A DNA stretch of 64,000 bases, taken from assembly GCA_015654595.1 (NCBI GenBank), contig JAATGQ010000146.1:54748-118747 (forward strand), written 5' to 3'. Shown here piece by piece: positions 50,620-59,691 of the stretch. The stretch comes from Chitinophagales bacterium. Lineage in GTDB: Bacteria; Bacteroidota; Bacteroidia; Chitinophagales; Chitinophagaceae. Positions within the stretch are counted from its first letter, which is position 1. Every line of letters begins with the position of its first letter. The translations under genes and the position numbers were made by a program. Below the pieces are notes generated by a model. It did not search any database, was not told the origin of the DNA, and worked only from the letters and a program-made list of their open reading frames with translations.

Positions 50620-52143
50620 ATGGCAACAGTCATCATTCCTACTCCATTAAGGAAATTCACCAATAATACCGCCCGCCTCAATGTCAGCGGAGCAACCATC
50701 CAGGATACCGTCCAGGAGCTCACGACCAACTTTCCGGATCTGAAAAAACACCTGCTCGACACAGACGGAAAGATCCGGTCCTATGTCAATATCTTTATCG
50801 GCAACGACGATATCCGCAGCCTGCAGCAGGAAAAAACAACGGTAAAAGAAGACGCCGTCATCAGTATCGTCCCAGCCATTGCCGGCGGCGTCCCCGACGA
50901 CACAGCAGGCTCCGGTAATTCCAACGCAAAGCCAGGCGCAGCGGCAGGGCCCGGCAACGCCAATGGACGATCCGGTCCCTCTGCCAGTGCAGCCCCCGTC
51001 TTCACAAAGGAAGAGCTGGCCCGTTACAACCGCCACATCATCATCCCCGAATTCGGAATGGAGGCCCAGCAAAAACTGAAGGCAGCCAAAGTCCTTGTCA
51101 TCGGCTCCGGCGGACTCGGCAGCCCCGTATTGCTCTATCTGGCAGCGGCCGGCGTAGGCACCATCGGCATCGTAGACTTCGACGTGGTCGACGACAGCAA
51201 CCTGCAGCGCCAGGTGCTGTTTGGCGTAGATGAAATAGGGAAACCAAAGGTCGAAGCTGCGCGCAGAAGACTACAGGCCCTCAATCCCTACATCCAGCTG
51301 AACATATACAATACCCACCTCAACTCGCAGAATGCGCTGGATATCCTGCGCGACTATGACGTCATCGCCGACGGTACCGACAACTTCCCAACCCGCTACC
51401 TCGTCAACGACGCCTCCGTCCTGCTGGGCAAACCCAATGTCTACGCATCCATCTTCCAGTTCGAAGGTCAGGTTTCCGTATTCAACTACCGCAACGCCAA
51501 AGGCGAACCCGGCCCCAACTACCGCGACCTCTATCCTACCCCTCCCCCTCCCGGTCTCGTCCCCAGCTGCGCCGAAGGCGGCGTCCTCGGCGTCCTTCCC
51601 GGCATCATCGGCAGCCTGCAGGCATTGGAAGTCATCAAGGTGATCACCGGCGTCGGAGATACCCTCTCCGGACGTTTCTATATCTTCGATGCGCTGGGCT
51701 TCGAAAGCAGGACCTTCAATATCAGCAGACGCGAAGACAATCCGATCAACGGGAAAAACCCAACCATCACCGCTCTCATCGACTACGAACAATTCTGCGG
51801 AATGCGGGCAGTAGAAGAAAAACCGCTGAAAGAGATCACCGCAAAAGAACTCTACCAGCTGCAGGTACACGGCGAAGCATTTCAGCTCATCGACGTCAGA
51901 GAACCACACGAATACGACATCGTCAACATCGGGGCAGAACTTATCCCGCTGGCGACCGTAGCAGATAACGCCGACAGAATCTATCGTGATAAAAAAGTGA
52001 TCGTGCATTGCAAAATGGGAGGACGCAGCGCAAAAGCTATTCGTGAACTGGAAGAGAAATTTGGATATACCAATCTGTATAATCTCAAAGGAGGGATCTT
52101 ATCCTATATCGACGAAGTCCAACCCGAACTAACAAAATACTAG
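50620..52143 (+). CDS. Fused ThiS/MoaD-like sulfur carrier - ThiF/MoeB adenylyltransferase - rhodanese protein
   Basis: N-terminal ~90 aa beta-grasp-like ending VSIVPAIAGG; low-complexity linker; RYNRHIIIPEFGMEAQQKLKAAKVLVIGSGGLGSPVLLYLAAAGVG; rhodanese loop VIVHCKMGGRSAKA. Confidence 0.9.
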   Translation: MATVIIPTPLRKFTNNTARLNVSGATIQDTVQELTTNFPDLKKHLLDTDGKIRSYVNIFIGNDDIRSLQQEKTTVKEDAVISIVPAIAGGVPDDTAGSGNSNAKPGAAAGPGNANGRSGPSASAAPVFTKEELARYNRHIIIPEFGMEAQQKLKAAKVLVIGSGGLGSPVLLYLAAAGVGTIGIVDFDVVDDSNLQRQVLFGVDEIGKPKVEAARRRLQALNPYIQLNIYNTHLNSQNALDILRDYDVIADGTDNFPTRYLVNDASVLLGKPNVYASIFQFEGQVSVFNYRNAKGEPGPNYRDLYPTPPPPGLVPSCAEGGVLGVLPGIIGSLQALEVIKVITGVGDTLSGRFYIFDALGFESRTFNISRREDNPINGKNPTITALIDYEQFCGMRAVEEKPLKEITAKELYQLQVHGEAFQLIDVREPHEYDIVNIGAELIPLATVADNADRIYRDKKVIVHCKMGGRSAKAIRELEEKFGYTNLYNLKGGILSYIDEVQPELTKY

Positions 52144-52289
52144 GAGAAGCGGAAATCGAAAAGGACGTGTTGCTGCGGAAATGGCAAACGCTGTATTCGT
52201 TCTGGCATACATTCGCATACTGGCCCGGCATTGCCCATTGGCATGCTGCCCCTCGCGTTTTTTCTGCGCAGGAGCCCTGCGGCCAGTGC

Positions 52290-52361
52290 TTAGTGATGTG
52301 CAGTAAAAGCCAACAGCAGAACGACGATGGCGAGAAATGAAAAAATTGCAAGACGCTGCAT
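52290..52361 (-). CDS. Candidate 23-aa hydrophobic microprotein MQRLAIFSFLAIVVLLLAFTAHH
   Basis: ATG at 52361, stop at 52290-52292; single TM-like segment; follows promoter and structured leader. Confidence 0.4.
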   Translation of the reverse strand: MQRLAIFSFLAIVVLLLAFTAHH

Positions 52362-52385
52362 AATTGTAAGTTTTAATCTTTACTT

Positions 52386-52471
52386 CCTGATGCCCTGGCA
52401 ACCGATGCGCCAAAGGAATTAACAACCACCTGTCATCCCTTCGGATCAACGCTGCTGCACAGGGTATCAGG
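52386..52471 (-). ncRNA. Candidate structured RNA leader
   Basis: Minus strand closing stem CCTGATACCCTG...CAGGGCATCAGG (11 pairs, one mismatch) plus internal ATCC-GAAG-GGAT hairpin and GCAGC/GTTGC pairing. Confidence 0.4.
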
Positions 52472-52501
52472 AATTAATCCATCATTATCGGATCAACAAC
52501 T

Positions 52502-52533
52502 TAAAGGTAATACCGGGTAGAGCAAATTCCAAA
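52502..52533 (-). promoter_or_regulatory. Candidate promoter for structured RNA/micro-ORF
   Basis: Minus strand TTTG-N20-TACCTTTA (one mismatch from TAnnTTTG). Confidence 0.4.
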
Positions 52534-52752
52534 TAAATAGTCCACTATTTTGGTAGACTTTTAAAATATTTTTCACCCCCTTCGGAAGCCCCTGTAAACA
52601 AGGCTTTTAGAGTCCGGCCCGCTGAGGCGGCAGCACCTCCGTCGCGCCGATGCAGCGGCAGCCATCTATCGCGCCAATGCGTTGTCGCACCAGCCAACGG
52701 CCAGCACGGCTCAACGACTCGCCGGCATCAGCTGCGAGCGCCAAAGCCCCTC

Positions 52753-54819
52753 TTACCCTTCCAACAATGTTTTGATGACCCTTGCAACCTTATCCGGGTT
52801 GGGCAGCATGGCCTGCTCCAACCGTGTATTCATCGGCACCGCCGGAAGGTTGAGCGCCCCGATCACTTCTACGGGCGCATCGAGTGAAGTAAAGCAATTC
52901 CGGGTGATCCGCCATGCCAGCGCCTCTGCGAAAGAATTGTTCTGCTGTTCTTCTGTCAGCACGATACACTTGCCGTGACGGCAGACGGTGTCAAAGACAA
53001 GCGCTTCATCGAGCGGATACAATGTCCGCAGGTCGATGATCTCTACCTGGCCGGGAAATGCTGCAGCCGCAGCCTTCGCCCAATAGACACCCATGCCATA
53101 GGTAATAATGCAGCAGCTTTCGCCGCTGTCTACCGATGCCTGATCCGCGGAAAGCACGCAGGCTCCCTTTCCGAGGGGAAGCACATAATCCCGTCCGGGC
53201 TCGATGGCGCGCGCCTCTTCTGTACCGGGCACCTTGCTCCAGTAAAGCCCTTTGTGTTCCAGCATGATCACCGGGTTCGGATCATAGAATGCCGCCTTCA
53301 TCAGGCCTTTCATATCGGCGGCATTGGAAGGATAGACAATCTTGATCCCTTTGATCGATAACAGCGTCGTTTCGATACTGCCGCTATGGTAGGGACCTCC
53401 GCCGCCATACGCGCCGATCGGGATACGGATAAGCGCCTGAACAGGCCATTTGCCCTGACTGAGATAACAGGACTTCGAGATCTCCGTGACCAACTGGTTA
53501 AAACCGGGATAAATATAATCCGCGAACTGAACTTCGACGATCGGACGGGCGCCGACAGCGCTCATCCCCACTGTTGAGCCTATAATATAAGCTTCCTGTA
53601 TAGCAGTATTAAAAACACGATGATCCCCAAACCGCTCGCCAAGTGTGGCTGCCTCACGGAAAACTCCCCCAAGCCTTCTGCCAACATCCTGGCCATATAA
53701 AAGCGCTTCGGGATGCTCTTCCATGATCTCTCGTATCGCAAAAAGCGCCGCATCCACCATGATCACCTTTTCGTTGCCCGCGGGAGATCTTTGCCCCTTC
53801 TCTTCGGTGATTGGCGTGGGTAAGAACACAAAATCCGATACCGTTGCAGGATCGGGCTCCGGCGCCTGTAACGCCTCCTGGAACTGTCTGGCTATCTCCC
53901 GGGCAGCTTCCTGCTCCAGTTCAGCCAGCTGTTCTTCCGTTACATCCATCGCCAGCAGCCGCGTTCTCAGACGGGGCCGCGGATCATGAACGGCATGCTG
54001 CGCAAGATCCTCTCCGTCCCGATAAAACTCACGCCGGACACCGCTGGTATGATGCCCGAGAAGAGGCACTTTGGCCTGCACGAGGAAAGGTCCTCCTTCC
54101 CTGCGTACCTCGCCGATCACCTGCTGCATATTTTCGTAACTGGACGGAAAATCGCTTCCATCGATACGCATCCGCTTCATCCCTTTATAGCCCGCCGCAT
54201 ACTCAAATGCGTCCATGGCACGGGATTCTCCGGATCGGACACTGATCCCCCAGTCGTTATCCTGTACAAGGTAAATGACAGGCAACTGCTTCAGAACAGC
54301 CACCTGAAACGCTTCGCTGACCTCACCTTCCGTTACGCTGGCGTCACCTAATGAACACACGACGATGGGCGAAAGCCCGTCTTCTGTTTTTCTCAATAAA
54401 GGAGATTGCATAGACGCCAGGTATTGAAGTCCTTGCGCAAGCCCGGTCGACGGAATGGCTTGCATCCCTGTCGCGCTGCTTTGGTGCAGCATCTGTGGCC
54501 GAAGCTCCCCGCGATAATTTGGATGGGAATAATATTCTCTTCCACCCGTAAAAAGATCTCCGCCTTTTGCCAGCAGCTGTAACATCAACTGGTAAGGTTC
54601 ATACCCAAGCCCCAGGAGAAGACTCTCATCCCGATAATACGGGCTAACCCAATCGCATGGTTGCAAATGAAAAGCTGTTGCCAGCTGAATAGCTTCATGT
54701 CCCCGGGAAGTGGAATGCACATATTTGCAATGGGACCTGTTACTCTCGTATGTATTGGCCATTTCACCAGCAAGACACATCAGCCGGTAGGCCTTGAGCA
54801 AAATATCGACAGTGATCAT
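52753..54819 (-). CDS. Fused alpha/beta 2-oxoacid dehydrogenase E1 component (branched-chain type, second paralog)
   Basis: SLGDASVTEGEVSEAFQVAVLK (TPP site); beta half LYGQDVGRRLGGVFREA, FNTAIQEAYIIGSTVGMSAVGARPIVEVQFADYIYPGFNQ. Confidence 0.88.
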   Translation of the reverse strand: MITVDILLKAYRLMCLAGEMANTYESNRSHCKYVHSTSRGHEAIQLATAFHLQPCDWVSPYYRDESLLLGLGYEPYQLMLQLLAKGGDLFTGGREYYSHPNYRGELRPQMLHQSSATGMQAIPSTGLAQGLQYLASMQSPLLRKTEDGLSPIVVCSLGDASVTEGEVSEAFQVAVLKQLPVIYLVQDNDWGISVRSGESRAMDAFEYAAGYKGMKRMRIDGSDFPSSYENMQQVIGEVRREGGPFLVQAKVPLLGHHTSGVRREFYRDGEDLAQHAVHDPRPRLRTRLLAMDVTEEQLAELEQEAAREIARQFQEALQAPEPDPATVSDFVFLPTPITEEKGQRSPAGNEKVIMVDAALFAIREIMEEHPEALLYGQDVGRRLGGVFREAATLGERFGDHRVFNTAIQEAYIIGSTVGMSAVGARPIVEVQFADYIYPGFNQLVTEISKSCYLSQGKWPVQALIRIPIGAYGGGGPYHSGSIETTLLSIKGIKIVYPSNAADMKGLMKAAFYDPNPVIMLEHKGLYWSKVPGTEEARAIEPGRDYVLPLGKGACVLSADQASVDSGESCCIITYGMGVYWAKAAAAAFPGQVEIIDLRTLYPLDEALVFDTVCRHGKCIVLTEEQQNNSFAEALAWRITRNCFTSLDAPVEVIGALNLPAVPMNTRLEQAMLPNPDKVARVIKTLLEG

Positions 54820-54848
54820 TGGATAATGGCAGCAACCGTAATGGCTAC

Positions 54849-55466
54849 TTATTTTATTTCAACGGTGAAGAGGCTATCATCTTCGATAAACCCTTCCAAC
54901 TCGTCACCTACAACACATTCGCCTACACCAGCAGGAGTACCGGTAAAAATGAGATCGCCGATATTGACGGAGAAATAATTGGAGATATAAGCTACAATCT
55001 TGTCAAAGCTGTTGATCATAAGACCCGAATTGCCTTGCTGAACCAACTCTTTGTTCTTGTACATGCAGAAATTGATATCCTTCTTATTCTTGACATTCTG
55101 CAGGGGGATCCACTTGCCGATGGCAGCAGAATTATCCCAGGCCTTTGCTTTTTCCCAGGGAAGACCTTTCTCTTTCAGTTCCGTCTGTATATCCCGGGCT
55201 GTAAAGTCAATGCCTACCGTAACTGCATCATAATACTTGCTCGCAAAACGATCCTGTATATACTTCCCATTTTTTGAGATACGCAAAACAAGCTCACACT
55301 CGTAGTGCAGCTCATTGGTAAACTCCGGGTAGTAGAAAGGTGTATGGGCTTGCAGCAAAGCGCTCTTCGGCTTCATGAAGATGACAGGCTCGTCAGGAAC
55401 TTCATTATTTAACTCCTTGGCATGAGCCACATAGTTACGGCCAACACAGAATATTTTCATATTCAA
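54849..55466 (-). CDS. Fumarylacetoacetate hydrolase family protein
   Basis: MKIFCVGRNYVAHAKELNNEVPDEPVIFMKPKSAL; GDLIFTGTPAGVGECVVGDELEG. Confidence 0.92.
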   Translation of the reverse strand: MNMKIFCVGRNYVAHAKELNNEVPDEPVIFMKPKSALLQAHTPFYYPEFTNELHYECELVLRISKNGKYIQDRFASKYYDAVTVGIDFTARDIQTELKEKGLPWEKAKAWDNSAAIGKWIPLQNVKNKKDINFCMYKNKELVQQGNSGLMINSFDKIVAYISNYFSVNIGDLIFTGTPAGVGECVVGDELEGFIEDDSLFTVEIK

Positions 55467-55617
55467 TCAGGGTTTTTAAATAGAAAATTCTTATTTCAGT
55501 TTTCATTTGGCCTGAATAGACCCCGGGCACTGAACATAGGCATATTGAATATCAAAATACTTACTCATTAAGGATGAATGCAATATTTATGCGAAAATAA
55601 AGATTCCCCTTTATAAA

Positions 55618-56196
55618 TCATAGTTCGAAATCCATTTTATTGTATAGGTTCATCGCACGCTCAATCCCAATGGCAGCAATGGTTTCAATAGCTTCAACCG
55701 ACTTATCGATCTTCAACCTGACCACTGGTAATTCTGCAGTCGACCATTTACCAAGAACAAAATCAACCTGCTTTCCCTTGGGGAAATTATTTCCGATGCC
55801 AAACCTCAACTTGGGGTAAGCATCAGTACCAAGCGATTCCTGGATACTCTTCAATCCATTATGCCCCGCATCGCTTCCACTGTGGCGGATCCGCAGTTTG
55901 TTGATGGGCAACGCCAGGTCGTCCAGTATAACAAGGATATGGTCCAACGCTATCTTCTCCTTGTCCATCCAATATTTAACAGCCTTTCCGCTAAAGTTCA
56001 TGTAGGTGGTCGGCTTAATGCATATGAAAATATGACCATGCCATTTCAATTCCACCTTTTCCGCCAATCGCTCGCTAGAGAACCGGCCGCCATGCCTGGC
56101 TGCAAGAGCATCGACTACATCGAAACCGATATTGTGTCTGGTGCCCTCATACTCGGCGCCTATATTACCTAAACCAGCGATCAGATACTTTCCAAT
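55618..56196 (-). CDS. pth: Peptidyl-tRNA hydrolase; apparent ATT start codon at 56196
   Basis: In-frame upstream extension of the track ORF gives (M)GKYLIAGLGNIGAEYEGTRHNIGFDVVDALAARHGG, the conserved Pth N-terminus with catalytic His; TGA at 56209-56211 is the upstream stop. Confidence 0.85.
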   Translation of the reverse strand: MGKYLIAGLGNIGAEYEGTRHNIGFDVVDALAARHGGRFSSERLAEKVELKWHGHIFICIKPTTYMNFSGKAVKYWMDKEKIALDHILVILDDLALPINKLRIRHSGSDAGHNGLKSIQESLGTDAYPKLRFGIGNNFPKGKQVDFVLGKWSTAELPVVRLKIDKSVEAIETIAAIGIERAMNLYNKMDFEL

Positions 56197-56321
56197 AAAG
56201 CGGGTATTTCAAGTCGCGGCAAAGAATACCAAAAATATAGTTTTTGCCACAATAATCATCAAGTCTTAACACTTAGCCGTTGGCCCAACGTCGCGACAAG
56301 ACGCTATTCAATAAAATAACA

Positions 56322-56351
56322 AAAACCCGGTTAAAATTTAACCGGGTTTTT
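56322..56351. terminator. Intrinsic terminator after rplY
   Basis: AAAACCCGGTTAAA/TTTAACCGGGTTTT. Confidence 0.85.
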
Positions 56352-56365
56352 AGGGATAAAATCAC

Positions 56366-56983
56366 TTATTTTTTAGCTGCAGGTTTCGCAGGGGCAGCGC
56401 TCTTACCTGCTGGTGTAGCAGCAGCCTCTTCCTGTCTCAACTGACGAGTCATTACGATAGAGGCGATGGGAATACGCGGAGAGTTCAGAATTTCATACTT
56501 CTCAGCCTTCACATCTTCCACACGCAAGTTAGCATTCAGTTCCAGATCGGTCAGATCGACTTCGATGTTTTCCTTCAGGTCCCTGGGATATGTTTTTACC
56601 TTCAGCGCCTTCATCTTGGTGATGAGCTTACCACCATCCTTTACGCCTTTTGCTGCGCCGGTAAACTTAAGAGGAATAGTAGCGATGATCTTTTTGTCTT
56701 CAACCAGCTCCAGAAAATCAGCATGGATCAGTTCGTCACTCACCTTATCAAACTGCAGATCTTTCAAAATGCACTTGTAAGACTTTCCGTCAACCTTGAT
56801 CTCTGCTAACTGGAACTCTGATGTGTAAACCAGTGTCTTAAACGACGTCGCGAGAGCTGAAAAATTCACCTCTGTAGCACCCCCGTAAATTACACCGGGC
56901 ACTTTTTCCTCAGAGCGAAGTTGACGGGTGGCTTGTTTGCCAAGCTCGGTCCTGAGTTGTCCTTCGATTGTAATTGTCTTCAT
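56366..56983 (-). CDS. rplY: 50S ribosomal protein L25/general stress protein Ctc
   Basis: MKTITIEGQLRTELGKQATRQLRSEEKVPGVIYGG; HADFLELVEDKKI. Confidence 0.93.
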   Translation of the reverse strand: MKTITIEGQLRTELGKQATRQLRSEEKVPGVIYGGATEVNFSALATSFKTLVYTSEFQLAEIKVDGKSYKCILKDLQFDKVSDELIHADFLELVEDKKIIATIPLKFTGAAKGVKDGGKLITKMKALKVKTYPRDLKENIEVDLTDLELNANLRVEDVKAEKYEILNSPRIPIASIVMTRQLRQEEAAATPAGKSAAPAKPAAKK

Positions 56984-57018
56984 TTTATGTTTATGATTGT
57001 TTAAAAATTAACTCTGTT

Positions 57019-57969
57019 TTACTTATTCCTCAACTGCGAATGGATAAACAGTCCTGTGATACTCCTGTTCTCATGCGCATTCCGGATCGCCACAGCAAAC
57101 AGCTCAGCTACACTCAACACCTTTATCTTGCTGCTCGGACGCTTTAACGGTATCGTATCACAAACTACCAACTCTTCCAATACGCTATTCTCGATATTCT
57201 CATACGCCTTGCCACTTAACACAGGATGCGTACACAATGCCCGCACACTTCTCGCTCCCTTTTCCTTGAGCAGCCCTGCCGCTTTCGCCAGCGTTCCGCC
57301 CGTATCACAGATATCGTCGATCAGTACGATATCCTTGTCCGTTACATCACCGATGACAACCATGCTGGCTATCTCATTTGCCCGTTTGCGATGCTTGTCA
57401 CAAATGACCATTTCCGCATTGAAATAGGTGGCAATCTCACGAATCCTGTTGGCACTGCCCACGTCGGGGGCCGCAAAGGTAAGATTTTCCATGTTAAGTT
57501 GTTCAATATAGGGGATAAAAATGGCCGAACTATCCAGGTGATCCACCGGAATATCGAAATATCCCTGGATTTGAGGCGCATGTAAATCCATAGTAATGAC
57601 CCGATCCGCACCTGCAGACACTAACATGTTGGCAATCAACTTACTACCAATTGCAACGCGCGGCTTGTCTTTTCTGTCCTGGCGGGCATACCCATAATAA
57701 GGAATGACAGCGACCACCTTATAAGCCGAAGCGCGTCTTGCCGCATCGATCATCAACAGCAATTCGAGCAGGTTCTCGGCCGGAGCACAGGTGCTTTGAA
57801 TGAGAAAAACCATATCTCCCCGGATACTCTCGTTGAAAATGGGCTGAATCTCTCCGTCGCTGAAATGCTGAATGGTGATCTTCCCGGAGGGAGTACCGAA
57901 CTGTTGTGCAATTTTCTCGGCAAGGTATTGAGACCCTGTACCCGAGAAAACTTTGGCTATATGGTCCAT
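57019..57969 (-). CDS. prs: Ribose-phosphate pyrophosphokinase
   Basis: FSDGEIQPIFNESIRGDMVFLIQSTCAPAENLLELLLMIDAARRASA; DRVITMDLHAPQIQGYF; VLIDDICDTGGTLAKAA. Confidence 0.95.
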   Translation of the reverse strand: MDHIAKVFSGTGSQYLAEKIAQQFGTPSGKITIQHFSDGEIQPIFNESIRGDMVFLIQSTCAPAENLLELLLMIDAARRASAYKVVAVIPYYGYARQDRKDKPRVAIGSKLIANMLVSAGADRVITMDLHAPQIQGYFDIPVDHLDSSAIFIPYIEQLNMENLTFAAPDVGSANRIREIATYFNAEMVICDKHRKRANEIASMVVIGDVTDKDIVLIDDICDTGGTLAKAAGLLKEKGARSVRALCTHPVLSGKAYENIENSVLEELVVCDTIPLKRPSSKIKVLSVAELFAVAIRNAHENRSITGLFIHSQLRNK

Positions 57970-58079
57970 AATAGATTAAAAATATGGGCGAAGATACAAG
58001 TCTGATGGCAAAGCAAAAAGAAGCCTGCGCAAGAATAAAACCGCACAAAAATCGGTAATCCACAAAAAAAATAGTAAAA

Positions 58080-58106
58080 GGCTGATCCGGTTTACCCAGA
58101 TCAGCC
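58080..58106 (-). terminator. Intrinsic terminator after small membrane protein gene
   Basis: GGCTGATC-loop-GATCAGCC with downstream T-rich tail on minus strand. Confidence 0.65.
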
Positions 58107-58128
58107 TATGTCTTTTTAGGGATTCCTA

Positions 58129-58332
58129 TTAGTGATTGACAGACGCCAGCTGCTGGGGAGCCGCGCTAACGATAGCCGTCTTCTCGGCCGCTTTTACCGC
58201 TGTCTTGGCATTGAATGCATAAAAAATGGAGGAACAAACAAAAATGGAAAAGAAAAGAGCGACTACATACATGCCAACACAGAAAAGAAATGGCTGCCAG
58301 CCGCCGATCGCGTTAAATGTAGTTTTTGTCAT
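58129..58332 (-). CDS. Small hypothetical membrane protein (67 aa)
   Basis: One clear TM segment, followed by terminator. Confidence 0.55.
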   Translation of the reverse strand: MTKTTFNAIGGWQPFLFCVGMYVVALFFSIFVCSSIFYAFNAKTAVKAAEKTAIVSAAPQQLASVNH

Positions 58333-58483
58333 TGGATTTTAGATTTAGTTTTCTAAGGTACGGTTGAAAAATAGAGTGCCCTTCAGGCACTATCTTAACG
58401 ACGAAATGAATTCCTTATTTCATTTTGCCGTAAGAATGACAAAATAATCCATTAAATTGAATAGTGCAATACCCCCACAAAAA

Positions 58484-59248
58484 ATGCAAAGAAAAACTAT
58501 AAAAGAATGGGCCGAAGACGACCGCCCCCGGGAAAAACTGCAGACAAAAGGGCCTGCCGCCCTCAGTAACTCGGAATTATTGGCCATCCTGATCGGCACG
58601 GGAGCAAAGGGCGCCAAAGGCGCAAATGGAGAAAGCGCAATAGACCTGGCCAAACAGATCCTGGACCTCGCGGACAACGACCTCGACAGGCTGGGCCAGT
58701 GTACCGTCGGCGAATTAAAACGTATAAAAGGCATCGGTCCTACAAAAGCGATCGCTATCGCAGCCGCAATGGAACTGGGACGCAGAAGACAGGCCGGCAT
58801 TCGCCCCGCAAACCCTGCTGCCACCAGCAGCAAGGCCGTGGCAGACTACCTTCGCCCTTTTTTAAAAGACCATCCCAATGAACTATTCGGCGCCCTGTAT
58901 ATCGACCAGCGCGGCGGGATCCAGCACTCGGAGATCATCAGCCAGGGCGGCATTACCTCTACCGTCGTCGATCCCCGCGTCGTCTTCAGGAAAGCGCTGG
59001 CCTTCGGCGCCGTAAGCCTGATCGTCTACCACAACCATCCTTCCGGTAACCCTACGCCCAGCAAGGCAGACCTCGACCTGACCCAAAAGCTACAGGAGGG
59101 GGCAAAATACCTCGATATCCGCCTGCTGGACCATATCATCGTCGGCAACCCTGGCCATTTCAGCTTCTCGGACGCGCAGCTGCTGAATACTTCCAATCCG
59201 CTCCAGACCGGCCTATCCCCAAAAGCTGCCCGTTCACACAAATCCTGA
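58484..59248 (+). CDS. radC: RadC family protein (UPF0758, JAB/MPN domain)
   Basis: LSNSELLAILIGTG; HNHPSGNPTPSKADLDLTQKL; start set at MQRKTIKEW. Confidence 0.92.
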   Translation: MQRKTIKEWAEDDRPREKLQTKGPAALSNSELLAILIGTGAKGAKGANGESAIDLAKQILDLADNDLDRLGQCTVGELKRIKGIGPTKAIAIAAAMELGRRRQAGIRPANPAATSSKAVADYLRPFLKDHPNELFGALYIDQRGGIQHSEIISQGGITSTVVDPRVVFRKALAFGAVSLIVYHNHPSGNPTPSKADLDLTQKLQEGAKYLDIRLLDHIIVGNPGHFSFSDAQLLNTSNPLQTGLSPKAARSHKS

Positions 59249-59293
59249 GCGAGTCCGGCGGCGGAAAATCGGTCCCTGGCTCGCACCCCTATT

Positions 59294-59608
59294 CTAAGCC
59301 TGGGCCGAAGGCCCGCCAAAATTCATCGGGAAGGACGTTTCTTCCAGATCCTGGATCTTCCCGTGCGCGGCCTCGAACCGGACCACATTGTCGTTGAGAG
59401 CCTTCATAAACCGCTTGGCATGCTGTGGCGTCAGAATGATCCTGGACTTCACCTTACTCTTCGGAACGCCAGGCATCACGTTTATAAAATCAACGACGAA
59501 TTCGGCATGCGAATGCGTAATAATAACCAGGTTGGCGTACTGCCCCTCGGCGACCTCTTCCGTTATCTCGATATTCAATTGACTATTAGCCGCAGCTTGA
59601 TCACTCAT
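59294..59608 (-). CDS. DUF3467 domain protein
   Basis: EGQYANLVIITHSHAEFVVDFINVMPGVPKSKVKSRIILTPQHAKRFMKAL. Confidence 0.88.
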   Translation of the reverse strand: MSDQAAANSQLNIEITEEVAEGQYANLVIITHSHAEFVVDFINVMPGVPKSKVKSRIILTPQHAKRFMKALNDNVVRFEAAHGKIQDLEETSFPMNFGGPSAQA

Positions 59609-59640
59609 AATAGATTATTTGGCCAAATATATAAAAAAAA

Positions 59641-59674
59641 GGATGCCGCCTGCTTCGCAGGCGGCATCCTTTTA
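59641..59674. terminator. Strong intrinsic terminator
   Basis: 13-bp perfect stem GGATGCCGCCTGC-TTC-GCAGGCGGCATCC flanked by A-run/T-run. Confidence 0.88.
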
Positions 59675-59691
59675 AAGCAGCATGTTAAAGC

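Noticed and set aside
52386-52440. Plus-strand GATGCCCTGGCAACC resembling the SAM-I riboswitch core
   Set aside because: Other SAM-I conserved parts (GAGGGA, GGTGCTAATTCC in order on the same strand) are missing and no plus-strand gene follows
58484-59248. RadC JAB domain as a second protease partner for the sulfur-carrier system
   Set aside because: Normal radC with helix-hairpin-helix N-terminus, 6 kb away and unlinked to the operon
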